From the NCBI GenBank assembly GCA_039000515.1, contig JBCFYV010000012.1:40823723-40887722 (forward strand): a stretch of 64,000 nt of DNA, given 5' to 3'. Made by a program: the position numbers and the translations under genes. The notes under the pieces are model-generated. The model ran no database searches. It had not been told where the DNA came from and worked only from the letters and a program-made list of their open reading frames with translations. Positions 45,650 through 57,359 of the stretch are shown piece by piece; the first letter of the stretch is position 1, and every line of letters starts with the position of its first letter. Source of the stretch: Timema cristinae. Taxonomy: Eukaryota > Arthropoda > Insecta > Phasmatodea > Timematidae.

Positions 45650-48300
45650 TGAGACATTATTGCTTTCAATTCCAAACTACAGGGCCAATTTTGCCTGTAG
45701 AGACAATAAATTAGGCGGGGGAGTTTGTGGTTTTGTTAGAAGAGCTTAATGGTTTCAAACATGGACATTTGACACTTTTAGTTAAGGTTCCTTATTGGCT
45801 ATAGACCAGAGATAAGACAGAATTTTGTGAAATTCAACCACCTTTAAGATATAAAAAAAAAGGGGGTTCAAAAGTTTTCAAAATTCACTGAGCATGCATT
45901 TTTTGAACTAGTGGACATAAAGCCTTGAAATTTAAAATGAATGTTTCTGTATATAAATGGGGAAAATGATTTTTAGGGTTTTTCAAATTTAATCACTTAA
46001 AGGGGTGTAAAAGAGGGAACAAGGGGCAGTAAATTCTATGTCCTCCAATCAAGAAGAAATTTGATATATGGAGGGTTATCGGGTCGCAGAATACTAATAT
46101 GAAATTAATTTATGTACGGCAACCACACGATAATTCCCGAGGTGCGTTGGTAAAAATGTGTGTTCAAGACTACCAAAACTAATATAAATAAATACTTTAC
46201 AGGATGATAGAATATTGAAATTGTGCAGACAACAAATAGGACCACTCCAAATAATTATAAAAGTATGAACAGTTTTGTTTAATAAGTGCGACCCTGGGAC
46301 ATAGGGAAGGGGATATAAACAGAATAAAAACCTTTTATGTGTGCTAGCAAACTTAAATTTGACACACGTTTAGGAGGACAACTCCAAATAACCAAATAAG
46401 TCTTAAAAATGGAAACTTCTAAATGATAGTTATAAAAATGAGCTGAAATATTTACAAAACTAATAGAAACAACTAATTCCCAGTGTGGCAGAAAATTGAA
46501 ATGTATAAGTAAATTAAAGGGACATGTCAAATTACTATAAGTCTGTACATTTTTAATTTTAAATGGGACCCCAGCAGGTGGGGGGGGGGGGTAGATGAGG
46601 GGTTATAAAAATAAAAACAACTTTTAGCTTTGTTATAATATTTGAAATTTATAAGTGGAAGTTGAAGAAGTGGTAGGGGAAGGGAGCGGGCTCAACGTTT
46701 ACAAAAACTAATAAATTCAACTACATTCTGTGTGGTATAAAACTTAAATTCTTATGTATACGGACCACTCTAAGTAATCAAAAAAATATGAATTTTTTTA
46801 ACTTTAGCTATGGAAAATGGGGGAGGGGGAAGCTATAGCTAGAAATAACTTTTGAGATGAGGTTAGAAATTAAAATTTAAAACAGGTAGAAATAAAATTC
46901 CAGATATCCAAATGAATCTTATAATTTAATATTTTTCAAAGGGGTTTGTAAAAGTGGGTTGACTTCTAATACTTATAAAAGTATTAGAAACAACCTCTTC
47001 TCAGTGTGGTATAAAACTAAAATTCTCCACATAGGCAAAGATACCACTCCAAATAACTATAAGAGTCCAAAATTTTTAAAGTTTATAATAGGAGTCCATA
47101 AAAAAGGGGGGAGTTTATGAAAGATTAAGTATGGTAGAAAGTCTAAATTTTGCATGCTGGTAGAGGTACGGCTTCAGATAACCAAATAAGTCTTAAATGG
47201 ATAAACTACTTTTATGTGTGATATAAAACTGGAATTCGTCAAGCAGAGATAGGGACCACACAAATTAACTATAAAGTCTGAACATTTTAAATTTCAAAAT
47301 GAGACTACAGGAAATAGGGATGGAGGGGGTTGGGGGATAGGGGTATACTAAGAATTAGTAGGAGGTAGAAAATTTAAATTTGTCAGGGATGTAGAGGGAT
47401 AACTTCAAATAACCACAAATACATTTTAAATATTAGTTATTTCTAAGGAGGCTGGTGATATAGAGAGTCTCAAATTTTTTAAACATAAGACTAAACTACT
47501 TCTATAAGTGTTAGATGATTGACATAAGTCAGGTGGGCTTAAAGACCAACTCAAACAGTACCAAGGGCTGAATTATTACATTTCAAAATGAAGGCTTGGA
47601 AAATAGGGTGTGAAGGTCCCCTCAAAATAATTACAAAGCTATATAAATACAATTTTTGTAGAGAAATAAGCTTGAAATTTCGCCATGTAATTTAATAATA
47701 AAACAGGTTTGAGTAGCTAGACGGGGATACATTGTTCACGTTAGTTCTTTTTAAAAAAATCTTATCTAATACCACTATGCTCATGACAATATTATAACAA
47801 CTGTTTACATCACCAAGTGAAGAAAATTAAACTATATCTTTCTACTGGAGCGATATTTATTTTTTTTGCCAAAAAAATTGATCAAAAATACTGCAAAAAC
47901 ATTGGCATTTTCTCGCGTTTCCTACATTCTTGAACAAATGGAATTTCAAAATTGAAGCCCAAGAAATGGTAGTGCTTAAAATGTATACAACCAAAATATA
48001 ACATTCTTTACGATGTGGTTAGGTTGACATTTGGTAGCCACGGAAAATATCATATAAAATAACCAAATAAGTCTTAAAATTTTAAATTAGAATTGTGGAA
48101 GCTAAGGAGGGTGAGGGGGACAGAGGGGTTTGTAAATGAGAGTAAATTGCCATCTTTCCAAAGAAAATATACTTTTATGCATGAAAGAATATTTAAATTT
48201 GCCAATTTGATAAAACACATAACCATAAAAGTTAGAAAGTTTGGAATTCAAAAATTTACTGCTGGGAAATTGGGGGCCTCTAAAATTTCCTAAGCTATAA
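45650..48300. repeat. Degenerate tandem array, unit roughly 250-290 bp
   Basis: Phrases recur in fixed order: GACCACTCCAAATAA(T/C)TATAA(A/G)AGT, then ATTTTAAATTTCAAAATG, GGGGG-rich plus GGTTATAAAAA, TTTACAAAAACTAATA, and a TCAGTGTGGTATAAAACT motif. They appear near 46235, 46530, 46765, 47045, 47255 and 47550 and more weakly elsewhere, giving perhaps eight to ten units. The same family occurs at 25.6-26.3 kb. The short frames inside are not conserved. Confidence 0.75.
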
Positions 48301-48317
48301 AAACTCTATATGTTCCA

Positions 48318-48425
48318 AATGCGGGTAAACTAATTAAACCTCCCTCATCCTTAACACAATAGCGTAATTAGTAGCACATAAGCGTATAACTCGAACGAAT
48401 ATTAAGGCACTAAGCTAACAAAAAT
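48318..48425 (+). mobile_element. Family B SINE tail fragment
   Basis: ATAGCGTAATTAGTAGCACATAAGCGTATAACTCGAACG is the shared SINE 3' end. It is followed by degraded AACAAAAATAAC. Confidence 0.65.
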
Positions 48426-48429
48426 AACA

Positions 48430-49710
48430 AAATAGAAAGTGTTATTGATGTTGAACACATAAAAAATCTATTTTCTAAAATGGTCTTTTTATAAAAATTG
48501 GGCTGTAGTAAGACATTTGGAACATTAAATTTGTAGAGGCAGAGGAAAAAAGTTCATACTAAAAGTAAATCAACACACAAACTAAAGCCTATCTTAAAGT
48601 GGATACATTAGATTTACAAATACACAGCTGTTATCGCATACCTAGGAGCGACATAACAATTAAAATAAACACATTCAGGCGAAATAGCTTGGTGGCCATG
48701 ATTCTCTTTGGATAATAATGATGCTTCATAATTAATATGTTTCTGTAAAATAGTCTATTATTTAATTTATGTTCGTTGGTGAAATGTGATGCATTTTTTC
48801 AAACATGTTTTTATGATCGTGCTTAGATAAAGTTTTCATTGTAATTGGAGTACGACGGCCGCCCTGAGATTGCGCTCGTTTGTGCACTCAGATTGTAAAC
48901 TAGATAATATTTTCCTTCTAAGATTTTTTATTTATTAATTGCAATAACTAAGTTGTGATTGCCGTGGTTAGCTTAGGATTGTACACGAAGTAACTTTCAA
49001 AATTATGACAGCTGGACCAATAAAGTAAGGATGTTATAGCTAAATACGACAAAGCTCGATTTAGTACAGTACGAAATCAGAGAGACCAGAGTATTATGAA
49101 ATATATCAGTTTCCAAATTATTTTGACACATATTTTAATCAAATTTCTGTTAAATCTTATTAATGTATTGATTTTTAATGATATTGATTATTATTTTAGT
49201 TTCAAACCTATCCAAACTAAATAATCAGATTTTTTTCTTTACTTTAGTAGATAATTTTTATACCAAACACTTAATAACTATAGTTGTGATTGGGTAAAAT
49301 TAAGAGTATTTTTTTCATATACTTTGTATTGTCAACAATTTTACTCACTTTACTAAACGCTTTTATTGTGATATAAATATTTATTTTTTAATAAAATCTG
49401 CAATTATTAATTGTATGAAATTATTGTTATATTATAGTAAAATAATCTTATACTGAGAGAGATTTCAGTTTGATTTTTTTAAATATTTATTTCTATTCCT
49501 CTTTACTAAAATAATAAGAGATATTTAATTTTCCATACAGACACGAGAAGGTGTTGGACAATTTTAATTGGACAAAACATTATGAGCTTTTTGTTGTGCA
49601 ATCCTAACGCGCGTTTAGGGAGATAAGCTTCACTTCCAGACTTGATTTTATTATAAACTGATTTAAAACCGATTTGTTAACTTTCATTGCACATTAATAT
49701 AAAATAATAC
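48430..49710. other. No gene recognised
   Basis: AT-rich with no repeat or coding motif I can identify. Confidence 0.45.
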
Positions 49711-49711
49711 T

Positions 49712-49938
49712 GAAACTTAGTACCCTTTCGAGTTATACGCTCATGGGTTAGGATTTGAGAAGGTTAGATATAGAGGACGTGAACCCACATTTGCGTGGAG
49801 GGAGAGTGGAAAACCATTTAGGGAAAACCACCCCAGTTCAACTGAGCGAGATTCTAACCTAGATCTCCCCGTCCTCGGCAGTCTAGCTCAACATGAAACT
49901 AGTACGTTAGCTAACTATGCCACCAAGGTGAGTATTAG
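49712..49938 (-). mobile_element. tRNA-derived SINE (family B)
   Basis: The reverse complement has TGGCATAGTTAGCTAACGTACTAG (box A region), the AGATCTAGGTTAGAATCTCG box B region, GGTTTTCCCTAAATGGTTTTCC and the CGTATAACTCGAAAGGGTACTAAG tail. It is moderately diverged from the 25.2-kb copy. Confidence 0.8.
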
Positions 49939-50199
49939 TATAAGATAATGTTGAATATAATCATTCCAGTGTTTAAAATAAGGGGGTTTTACCGATACCA
50001 AATATATACTTAGGAAACTCTTTCCATTGTACGTTCCATGCTTTTAACTTTTTATTTTAGTTAACAAAGTAGCATATCACTTTTGTATTTTATTTATATT
50101 AATTTGACAACAACATGTAAAAATAAATGCAACCTTTACAACTTAATTATTTAATTTTAATTACTGATATATTTTGTGCGCTATGTCTTAATTCTCACT

Positions 50200-50385
50200 A
50201 CAGCTATCCGCGTATTTACTCCTAAGGATAAGGAATGAGGAAGGTAAAATGTTTGGGAAATGTGCCCGTATTCGCGTTGAAGGAGAATTATAAGCATATT
50301 AGGAAAAAACACTCTCAGTACACTCCATCGGGATTCGAACACTGATACCCTAGTTATTTGCAGTCCAGTCTAACGAAGAAGGGAA
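50200..50385 (-). mobile_element. Diverged family B SINE
   Basis: The reverse complement has a box B-like GTGTTCGAATCCCGATGG, then GAGTGTTTTTTCCTAATATGC and CAACGCGAATACGGGCACA, following the family B layout. The 3' end is eroded. Confidence 0.65.
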
Positions 50386-51960
50386 TCCTAAAGAATGGTA
50401 ACTGCAGAAGCTTGTCACAAAATATTTAATAATTCCTTTACAAGTGCATTTCCAAGACTAGTGTCTCTTGCGTTTAAACTGTAGAAGTACTGGCATTGTA
50501 TATTTGGGTCCAACACTCAATTGTTTGAAAAGTTTTTGTCAATAAAAGGGGGGTGAGGCGGGGGGTTAAGGGACCGCTTCCTGGACTATTGTACTCGGAG
50601 AGACAGCAATTCTTAGCTTGTCTTTCTCAAGAGGAACATTTTGCTAGTGAGTTGTTTTAAAGAATTCTCACTTGGAAGCACTGTTATCACTGGACATTTT
50701 AAGTTCTACCTGACTCGAGGAGCGCAACAAATCTCCCGTAAGGATGTGTATCTGTTATTTCTTTGTCTGTGGCCTAGGCCTATATCATTCAATACATCAC
50801 CGGGAATGTTTTCAATAACTCAGGTTTGGAGGCAATAGTAGTAATCAAGTGAAAGACAATTAGTGTCAAGTGAAGGGTTTTACCTGATCAGAATATAAAT
50901 GGAGTGAGGGAAGGGGGAGTAGCTGGGCTTACAAAAAAAAGATGGAAAGATAGATAATGCAAAAAAGGGGTTGAGGAGGAGAGGGAGAGTTGGTTCGGAT
51001 AACAGTATTCTTGAAACCACCCCTAAATTATGGATTTAAAATTACCCGTTCCCAATCTCATTCAAAATAGTAGAGCTCTCTATCTTGAACTGAATCAAAA
51101 AGTCAACCTCTCACACCCCTTAATAATAATAGTAAATATAAGTTTGTGGTTTTGTTTATGTTAATTTGATGTTAATAAGAGAGTGAATAATCAATTACAA
51201 ACCTTTTTAAAAACATTTACTTTTAGAAATTAACAACTGTTTGTACCAGCTAAGCTAATATGGTCACACACACACATAGGGAGTTTTATCGTCCTAGCTA
51301 TAACCTGATTTACCATGACTAATATCGGGGTTCGAAACTCACCGGATGTTTCGACATCATTTTACCTATATTATTTTCCACGTTATCTACACGCAAATGT
51401 AGATACACTTTCTCCATATTCTAACTCCCATACAATTCCTAAAGTGTGAACACGAAGTTAGTTCATAAGGATATTGAGACGTGAAGAATTGAAAAAGCAG
51501 TAGACATTTCAATCAAGACCTCTATAAATGTCTTTAAAAAAATATTTGATTTAATTTGCGGAAATATTTTTTTCTTTCTCGCACCGGTCGGGAAGAAAAA
51601 GTATTGCTATGTTAAAATAAAATTTGAAGTTTTGATAAACGTTTCATGAACCCATGAAACCGAAAAAGTAATTTTTGCGATGCCGCCTGTGTGTTTGTAT
51701 CAATGCATAGAGCTTAAGCCATTTCATCGATCTGGCTGAAACGTGATATCTAAGGTTTTTATAGGGATCCCCAGAGAGGTTTTTGGAATTAGATATCCAA
51801 ACCTAAAATTAAAGGTATTTTATTTAACGACGTTGCCTACTTGGTGAATTCAAGCGATTTTATGAAGAGGGTTGCATCTTAACCTAACGCACTCAAGCAT
51901 AAAATATGTGGCCTCATCTGACAGTTCTTACCCCCTCCATGACTACCATTCCCCTCTTTA

Positions 51961-53559
51961 AGACCCGTTGACACGGTGTTAGTTGACTAATGCAAGTACA
52001 CTAATTTGGCTGCGCGCGCACAGCTTGCATCATGTAAACAGACAAGCAAGCTACTAACATGCAAGTCCACTTGCAACTGAAAAAGTTGGTCATCTTCCAA
52101 CTTTACTAATGCAAGTAGACAATCCAAAATGGCGGCAACTGAAGAATTGGTTGTGCGGGGGACACTTATTTGTGGAATGTTATGAAAAGAATTAGTTTTT
52201 GTGCAATTTTAAGCACCGAATTTATAAAGATAAGAATGGGAGGGATATTGCACTATAGGGTATTGTAAAGTTATATCAGGTGTACATATTCTCTAGAAGT
52301 TTCCAAAATAAAATATTAGGCCTACGTAAATTTTACAAATGTTCCTTGTGAGAGATATTATTTAATATCGGTAAACAAATGTTATCAATAATTTTATCAA
52401 ACCATTATTTCCTACCACTCAACGTGGAATGTGTAATTTTTTTTATATACGATCACAAAATATAATACAACATTGCAGTACCGTGATTAGTTCCGGCAAC
52501 ATAATATTCGCGTTATCGGCAAGTAAGGTATGAATGACCGGTGGTTTTCACGCGAAATCTTCGGCGCGTTTTCCAATCTCCATATTTGACACTTTAACCA
52601 ATCTTTATAAGTTTTAAAATTAATTATAAATGATCAGCCCAAACACTTCAAACACTTGTAGTAATGCTTTGGAATCTTGAGTAGATACATAATTTAATAT
52701 TATTATCGTATAGCAAACCAGGTAGTCTATATTTAAACAAATCTACAAATTAATGAATTATTATTTTTAAGGAATATTTTAGGCCTAGCAAGCTAGCATT
52801 TAACAAATTATTTTGTTATTAGTATACCAAAATTTAAAACAGGGTTTAAAAAACCGGCGTTAGGCCTATTTAAAAAAATGCCCAACAAATTAATTAAGGC
52901 CTACTATTTTTTTTTTATGTTTTAGGTCTAGCTAGGATTTAACAAGATATTTTGTTATTAATATACCAACATTTGAAACAGGGTTGAAAAGATCTTGGTT
53001 GGACCTATTTAAAAAAATGCCCTACCGAGTTTGGTTGTATTGGAATTTATTGACCTTATTTGAGTTTAATTTTATTTAACATATATGCTAAATAAGTTAA
53101 CAAATAAAGTAAAATAATTTAATAATTATTTGGAATCAACTAAAATATATTTTAATGTATTAAGGAACTAAGAAATAGGAGACACACTAATCACTAACTT
53201 TTTTATGTTGTCTATATAAAACAGTTTTTATTAAATAGGTAAACTAACTATGATAAATTGCGTTTACTAAGAAATTGTAATTTATTTGGCCGCCCATACT
53301 TATTATAAATTCACCCTTACTAGCTCCTAACACATAAGCATAATTAGTATATGCGTATAAATTACCCGAACGAGAAATGAGACGAAGTGATAAAAAAAAA
53401 GGCTCCAATAGAGACGAGTTATCACCACTCTTTATTTTCAGCCATGTTTTTATAAGCGCTACTAATGCAAGTGAAAAATGCGTGTCAACACAACTAACAT
53501 GTTAGTAAGCTAATACCAATAAACTTGCATTAGTCCACTAACATCGTGTCAACGGGCCT
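51961..53559. mobile_element. Harbinger-like non-autonomous DNA transposon, TTA target duplication
   Basis: The left end AGACCCGTTGACACGGTGTTAG and the right end CTAACATCGTGTCAACGGGCCT are inverted repeats, and pairing continues inward through CTAATGCAAGT. TTA flanks both sides (51958-51960 and 53560-53562). The second copy of this locus (63611-63630, CCCCTCTTTCGCTACCTG) has no insert, which fixes the borders. A 3-bp TTA duplication is typical of PIF/Harbinger. No transposase frame of 60 codons or more lies inside, so it depends on an enzyme encoded elsewhere or is decayed. A SINE tail is nested at 53300-53395. Confidence 0.85.
53300..53395 (+). mobile_element. SINE 3' tail nested in the Harbinger-like element
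   Basis: TAGCTCCTAACACATAAGCATAATTAGTATATGCGTATAAATTACCCGAACG followed by GAGACG-type sequence is the shared family A/B 3' end, here inside the transposon. Confidence 0.65.
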
Positions 53560-54061
53560 TTAGCTACCTGTGTCAGGAGGGTACAAACTCCACTCGCCAC
53601 TCGGGAAAACCGACAGGTCAGCTTTTCAGTGATAGAGATTCAAATACAACCATTTCTCGCATGGTAACTAAGTGAACTAAGGCTCTATAGTGACTAGACC
53701 AATGGCTTACAACCTGTGAGTCGTGACCACATTCAGGGCCGTGGCATTTATTTTGTGTAATCACGTTGCTCGGTGAGATTATAGTGTTATGTTTACTTTT
53801 TAAATTAATTATTACTATAGGAAGGTACAAAATTCAAATACAGTAAAAACAGTTTGGTTACTAATTATGTTTCTTTTGGTTACCTAACTCAAGCAGTTAC
53901 TCGTTGACTTAGTTTGCTGTATGAGTCTCGTGTTAGGTGAGAAGCGTTGCTATCAAGCTTTCTAAATACCCACTTGGCTCGCTAATTCACTTTTGAAACA
54001 TCTTAGTCGCTTTCATATAAATAATATAGGATAATGTAGTTTATAGGAATTAAATCAAACA

Positions 54062-54290
54062 TGTGGGCTTAATGGCACGCAAGTTTGGGTTAATTGATGA
54101 GGTCAGGATTCATACTCTGACTGACGGTTCTGGGATTGATTTTCCCTATACAATTTTCCACTCTTCCTCCTCGCAACTTCGGATAAACTTAATCTTAATT
54201 CAACCTTTTTGATCCCTAACACATTAGAGAAATTAGTAAACATGTTTATAATCCAAACGGGTATTAAGATGCGGTGCTAAAATTTGTATA
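54062..54290 (+). mobile_element. Family B SINE, diverged
   Basis: Head-like TTAATTGATGAGGTCAGG, then TTTTCCCTATACAATTTTCCACTC, CGCAACTTCGGATAAACTT, and the tail ACACATTAGAGAAATTAGTAAACATG...CAAACGGGTATTAAGATGCGGTGC. Confidence 0.7.
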
Positions 54291-56320
54291 GCTCTGATTA
54301 ATAAGAATATTAAAAAACTAAAATTTAAAAACCAGGATATTAATACTTGTAGGCCACAAAGAGGTTGCGATGGTCTCCAAGACAAAAATTGATGTCAAAC
54401 CCGGCAAGAGGTTGGAAACCATTGAACTAAGCTCGCATTTCACCCACAGGTTAATGTTCGAATTATACAAGTGAATTGGGCATTTTCCTCTTCATACTCA
54501 TCAAAATGTTAGTGATGGATGTTATCATTTATCAATATATTTTATGGCTAGGATAATTTAAAATGTGACTTGATCATAGTTGTAGATGTTAATTATCAAC
54601 AATTAGCTAAAGTTAAGCTCTATAATTTAGGTTAAGAATGGAAATACTAGACAGTAAGATTAACCTAACTCAGAAAAAAACAGCCAATGATCATTTTATT
54701 TCGACGTCTGTGTCTGAAATTTTCGAGCTGTCGTTTTTTATATAATGCGTGAGAGATAAATACATTTTCGAGTATTTCTTTTTCTTTTAACACTTGATAA
54801 GACACGCAAATTTTTATTATATGTTAGGCTATATTATATTTCATCTGATGAATTGTTACTAAAATATCTAAATATCATAACTATGTATAAAACTTTTATA
54901 AATTTATGGAGCAAATAATGAATACCGATAGGTCGTTTCGCTCTTAGATTGTAGTAGATGCGCTTATAGATACTTACGTCTCTTTATATCCCATTGGTAT
55001 CCCCGTTAACGCTATTCCCTTTCTAATCAGCGGAGCTGCAATTATGTAGCTTAAAAATAAACACAATTATTTATACAAAAATAAGCACCCATTATTTATT
55101 AGACAACCTGAATCTAGTGAAAGCAATATATACTAAAGAAAAATTATTCTTAAACCACTTTTTTTCAACCCAATTATGAAAATTAACTTTGTCTTTTAGC
55201 TTCAAAAGTCTACATGTTAATATCACGCCATAAGTATATTTCCACTAGTGTGGGAAATACAGTAATTTTATGGTGGTTGTAATAATTGTGGTGAACATCG
55301 CTTGCAAAATCTTACATGGGATTTGGAACAAATGGAATAACTTTAATGCCTCTTAAAATGTTTATATGAAAACATTAAAAAGTTGTCTTGTAAGAAACTT
55401 TTTTATTTTAATTTTAAATGAGTATACATATATTATGTTTATGATATTAAAATAATAATTCAATAGAGTGGATTGTGTTGCAATTCCCGAGGAAATATTA
55501 AATTTTTCAACGTGTATTTTATGTGCATAGATACACTACCGTAAAATTTATTTACCTCCGACTGAAGAAACTTGCTACCCTCACTAGGGAGTCGACCGGT
55601 ATAAGGATTATTAAACTCGTTACACTGTCACCGTTAGTAATCAGGTTGGGGCTCAAATCTTTAACGAAACACCTAGCATAAATTCAACACTACCACAGTT
55701 GGTAGAGGATGTGCCAACCAAGCTAGGCGTCCTGAGTTCCATTCCCGATGTGGTCATAGCTGTATTATTGATAAAATGTCGAATGGGGATTGAATATTGT
55801 TCTAAATCGTGCGCTGATAAGACTATTACTGAAAAATGAACTGTATGGGAAAAAAGATTTTGTATTAAAATAAAACGTTAAACATACCAACGAATATTGT
55901 GTATTATATCTTAAGATAAAAAAATGGAGCAACTATATTTACTTGAGTATTTCTGGAAGAATCGAGTACAGCCGATTACGATACACAAAAGGTGTAGTCG
56001 ACTACTTATACTCGATTCTTCTCATCACTAGAGCTCACTGAGTATAGGACATGAGTAAAGCAGTGCTGCCAATTCATATTAATAAAATTCTTGCCAGAAT
56101 TCATAAACAGTGTCTCGTTTCTCACTAGATTTGAATAAATTAAATCTAGATTTTCAATAATCATTTTTAACATAGTGGTTAAAGTCTGTTGCCAAATAAA
56201 ATAATTGATTTTTCTCTTTAAAATTATAGAAGTCAATACATACTTTAAAATGTATTGAGCTGAAAAAAAGAATCTTAAAAGTTAAATAAGGTTGCAAATT
56301 AACTTTATAGTATGCAGTGC
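54291..56320. other. No gene recognised; one tRNA-like fragment at 55685-55750
   Basis: AT-rich DNA. At 55687 ACCACAGTTGGTAGAGGATG and at 55728 CTGAGTTCCATTCCCGATG give box A- and box B-like pieces at tRNA spacing, probably a SINE head. No coding frame stands out. Confidence 0.5.
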
Positions 56321-56338
56321 AATCTTTAAAGAGAATGA

Positions 56339-56625
56339 GGGGTGACCGGCGGTCTAGGGGTATGGTGTCAGACTTCTGTGCTGGCGGCCGGAGTTCAATC
56401 CTCGGTCCCGGCACAAATTTATCTGATTTCCAAACCCTTCCTTCACCTCTGACAAGACATCTTGTGAATGTTGGGAGTGCCAGGCCTCCACCGTGGTTCG
56501 GATTCCACGTTAAACTGTAGGTCCTTCATTTCATCTCACAATCACCGTACCATTACACATTAGCGTAAGTGCGTACAACCCGAACGGGTAGTAAGACGCG
56601 GTGCTAATAATAATAATAATAATAA
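56339..56625 (+). mobile_element. Full-length family A SINE with 14-bp target duplication
   Basis: The head GGTGACCGGCGGTCTAGGGG and GAGTTCAATCCTCGGTCCCGGC resembles tRNA-Glu in boxes A and B. The body and the CGTACAACCCGAACGGGTAGTAAGACGCGGTGC end are followed by (AAT)n. It is flanked by TTTAAAGAGAATGA at 56325-56338 and 56626-56639. The perfect duplication suggests recent activity. Short frames on both strands here are SINE sequence. Confidence 0.95.
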
Positions 56626-56822
56626 TTTAAAGAGAATGAATACTTCATGTTTAAGAAAATATTTTTACAGCCCACTTGAAAAGAGAATTAGAGCACTAAT
56701 GACAAGGCTGCACTCTAGTATACAAGCAGTAAGTTAAGAAGATTCCATCCTGCTGCCTTCTACCAGAAGTGTGACAAAGCTTTTACGTTAAACGTTCCTT
56801 CTGTAAACCTCAGGTCGGCCAT

Positions 56823-57200
56823 TTGTGGATACAATTCAGGATATTCACAAAAGCAGTTTATTACAAAACTATCGGAATAGATACAATTCCAGTTTTTGTG
56901 GATATAATTCCAGTGGATACAATTCAGGATTTTCACAAAAGCAGTTTATTAGAAAACTATCGGAATAGATACCATTCCGAGTGGATCAATTCCAGTTTTT
57001 GTGGATATAATTCCAGTGGATACAATTTAGGATTTTCACTAAAGCAGTTTATTGGAAAACTATCGGAATGGATACCATTCCGAGTGGATACAAATCCAAT
57101 TTTCGTGTATATAATTCTTGTGGATACAATTCAGGATTTTCACAAAAGCAGTTTATTACAAAACTATTGGAATGGATACCATTCCGAGTGGATACCATTC
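56823..57200. repeat. Tandem repeat, unit about 103 bp, four copies
   Basis: Units begin GTGGATACAATTCAGGAT near 56825, 56913, 57016 and 57120 (spacing 88, 103, 104). Each contains TTCACAAAAGCAGTTTATTA and AACTATCGGAATGGATACC. The 165-codon plus-strand frame over it has repeated SSLLENYRN-like pieces, and I regard it as a by-product of the repeat, not a gene. Confidence 0.9.
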
Positions 57201-57254
57201 ATTCCCCTCGCATTAGAGTGGCGTTTCTATACTTATGAGTTAATGGCTAAGCAG

Positions 57255-57355
57255 AGAAGAAGGAGGGGGGAATTGAACTTTAGCTATGAGTGCGAATCGC
57301 GAGGAGGAGGGGGGAATTGAACTTTAGCCATGAGTGCTAATCGCGAGGAGAAGGG
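57255..57355. repeat. Short direct repeat, unit about 46-50 bp, two to three copies
   Basis: GGGGGGAATTGAACTTTAGC(T/C)ATGAGTGC followed by GAATCGCGAGGAGGAG repeats with few changes. Confidence 0.85.
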
Positions 57356-57359
57356 GGTA

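Larger units (their letters stand above)
50880..54010 (+). repeat. Segmental duplicate, copy 1 (with Harbinger-like insertion)
   Basis: Blocks 50890-51955 and 53563-54010 align collinearly with 61835-63617 and 63621-64000. Differences are single bases plus three large indels: the 1.6-kb insertion at 51961-53559 here, and two insertions in copy 2 (about 61957-62341, and the SINE at 62589). No long ORF. The copies lie about 11 kb apart in direct orientation. Confidence 0.9.

Noticed and set aside
56823..57320. 165-codon open frame as a possible secreted or repeat protein
   Set aside because: It consists almost wholly of the 103-bp tandem repeat. The repeat units differ in length (88, 103, 104), the peptide repeats fall out of step, and no flanking domain or splice context supports it.
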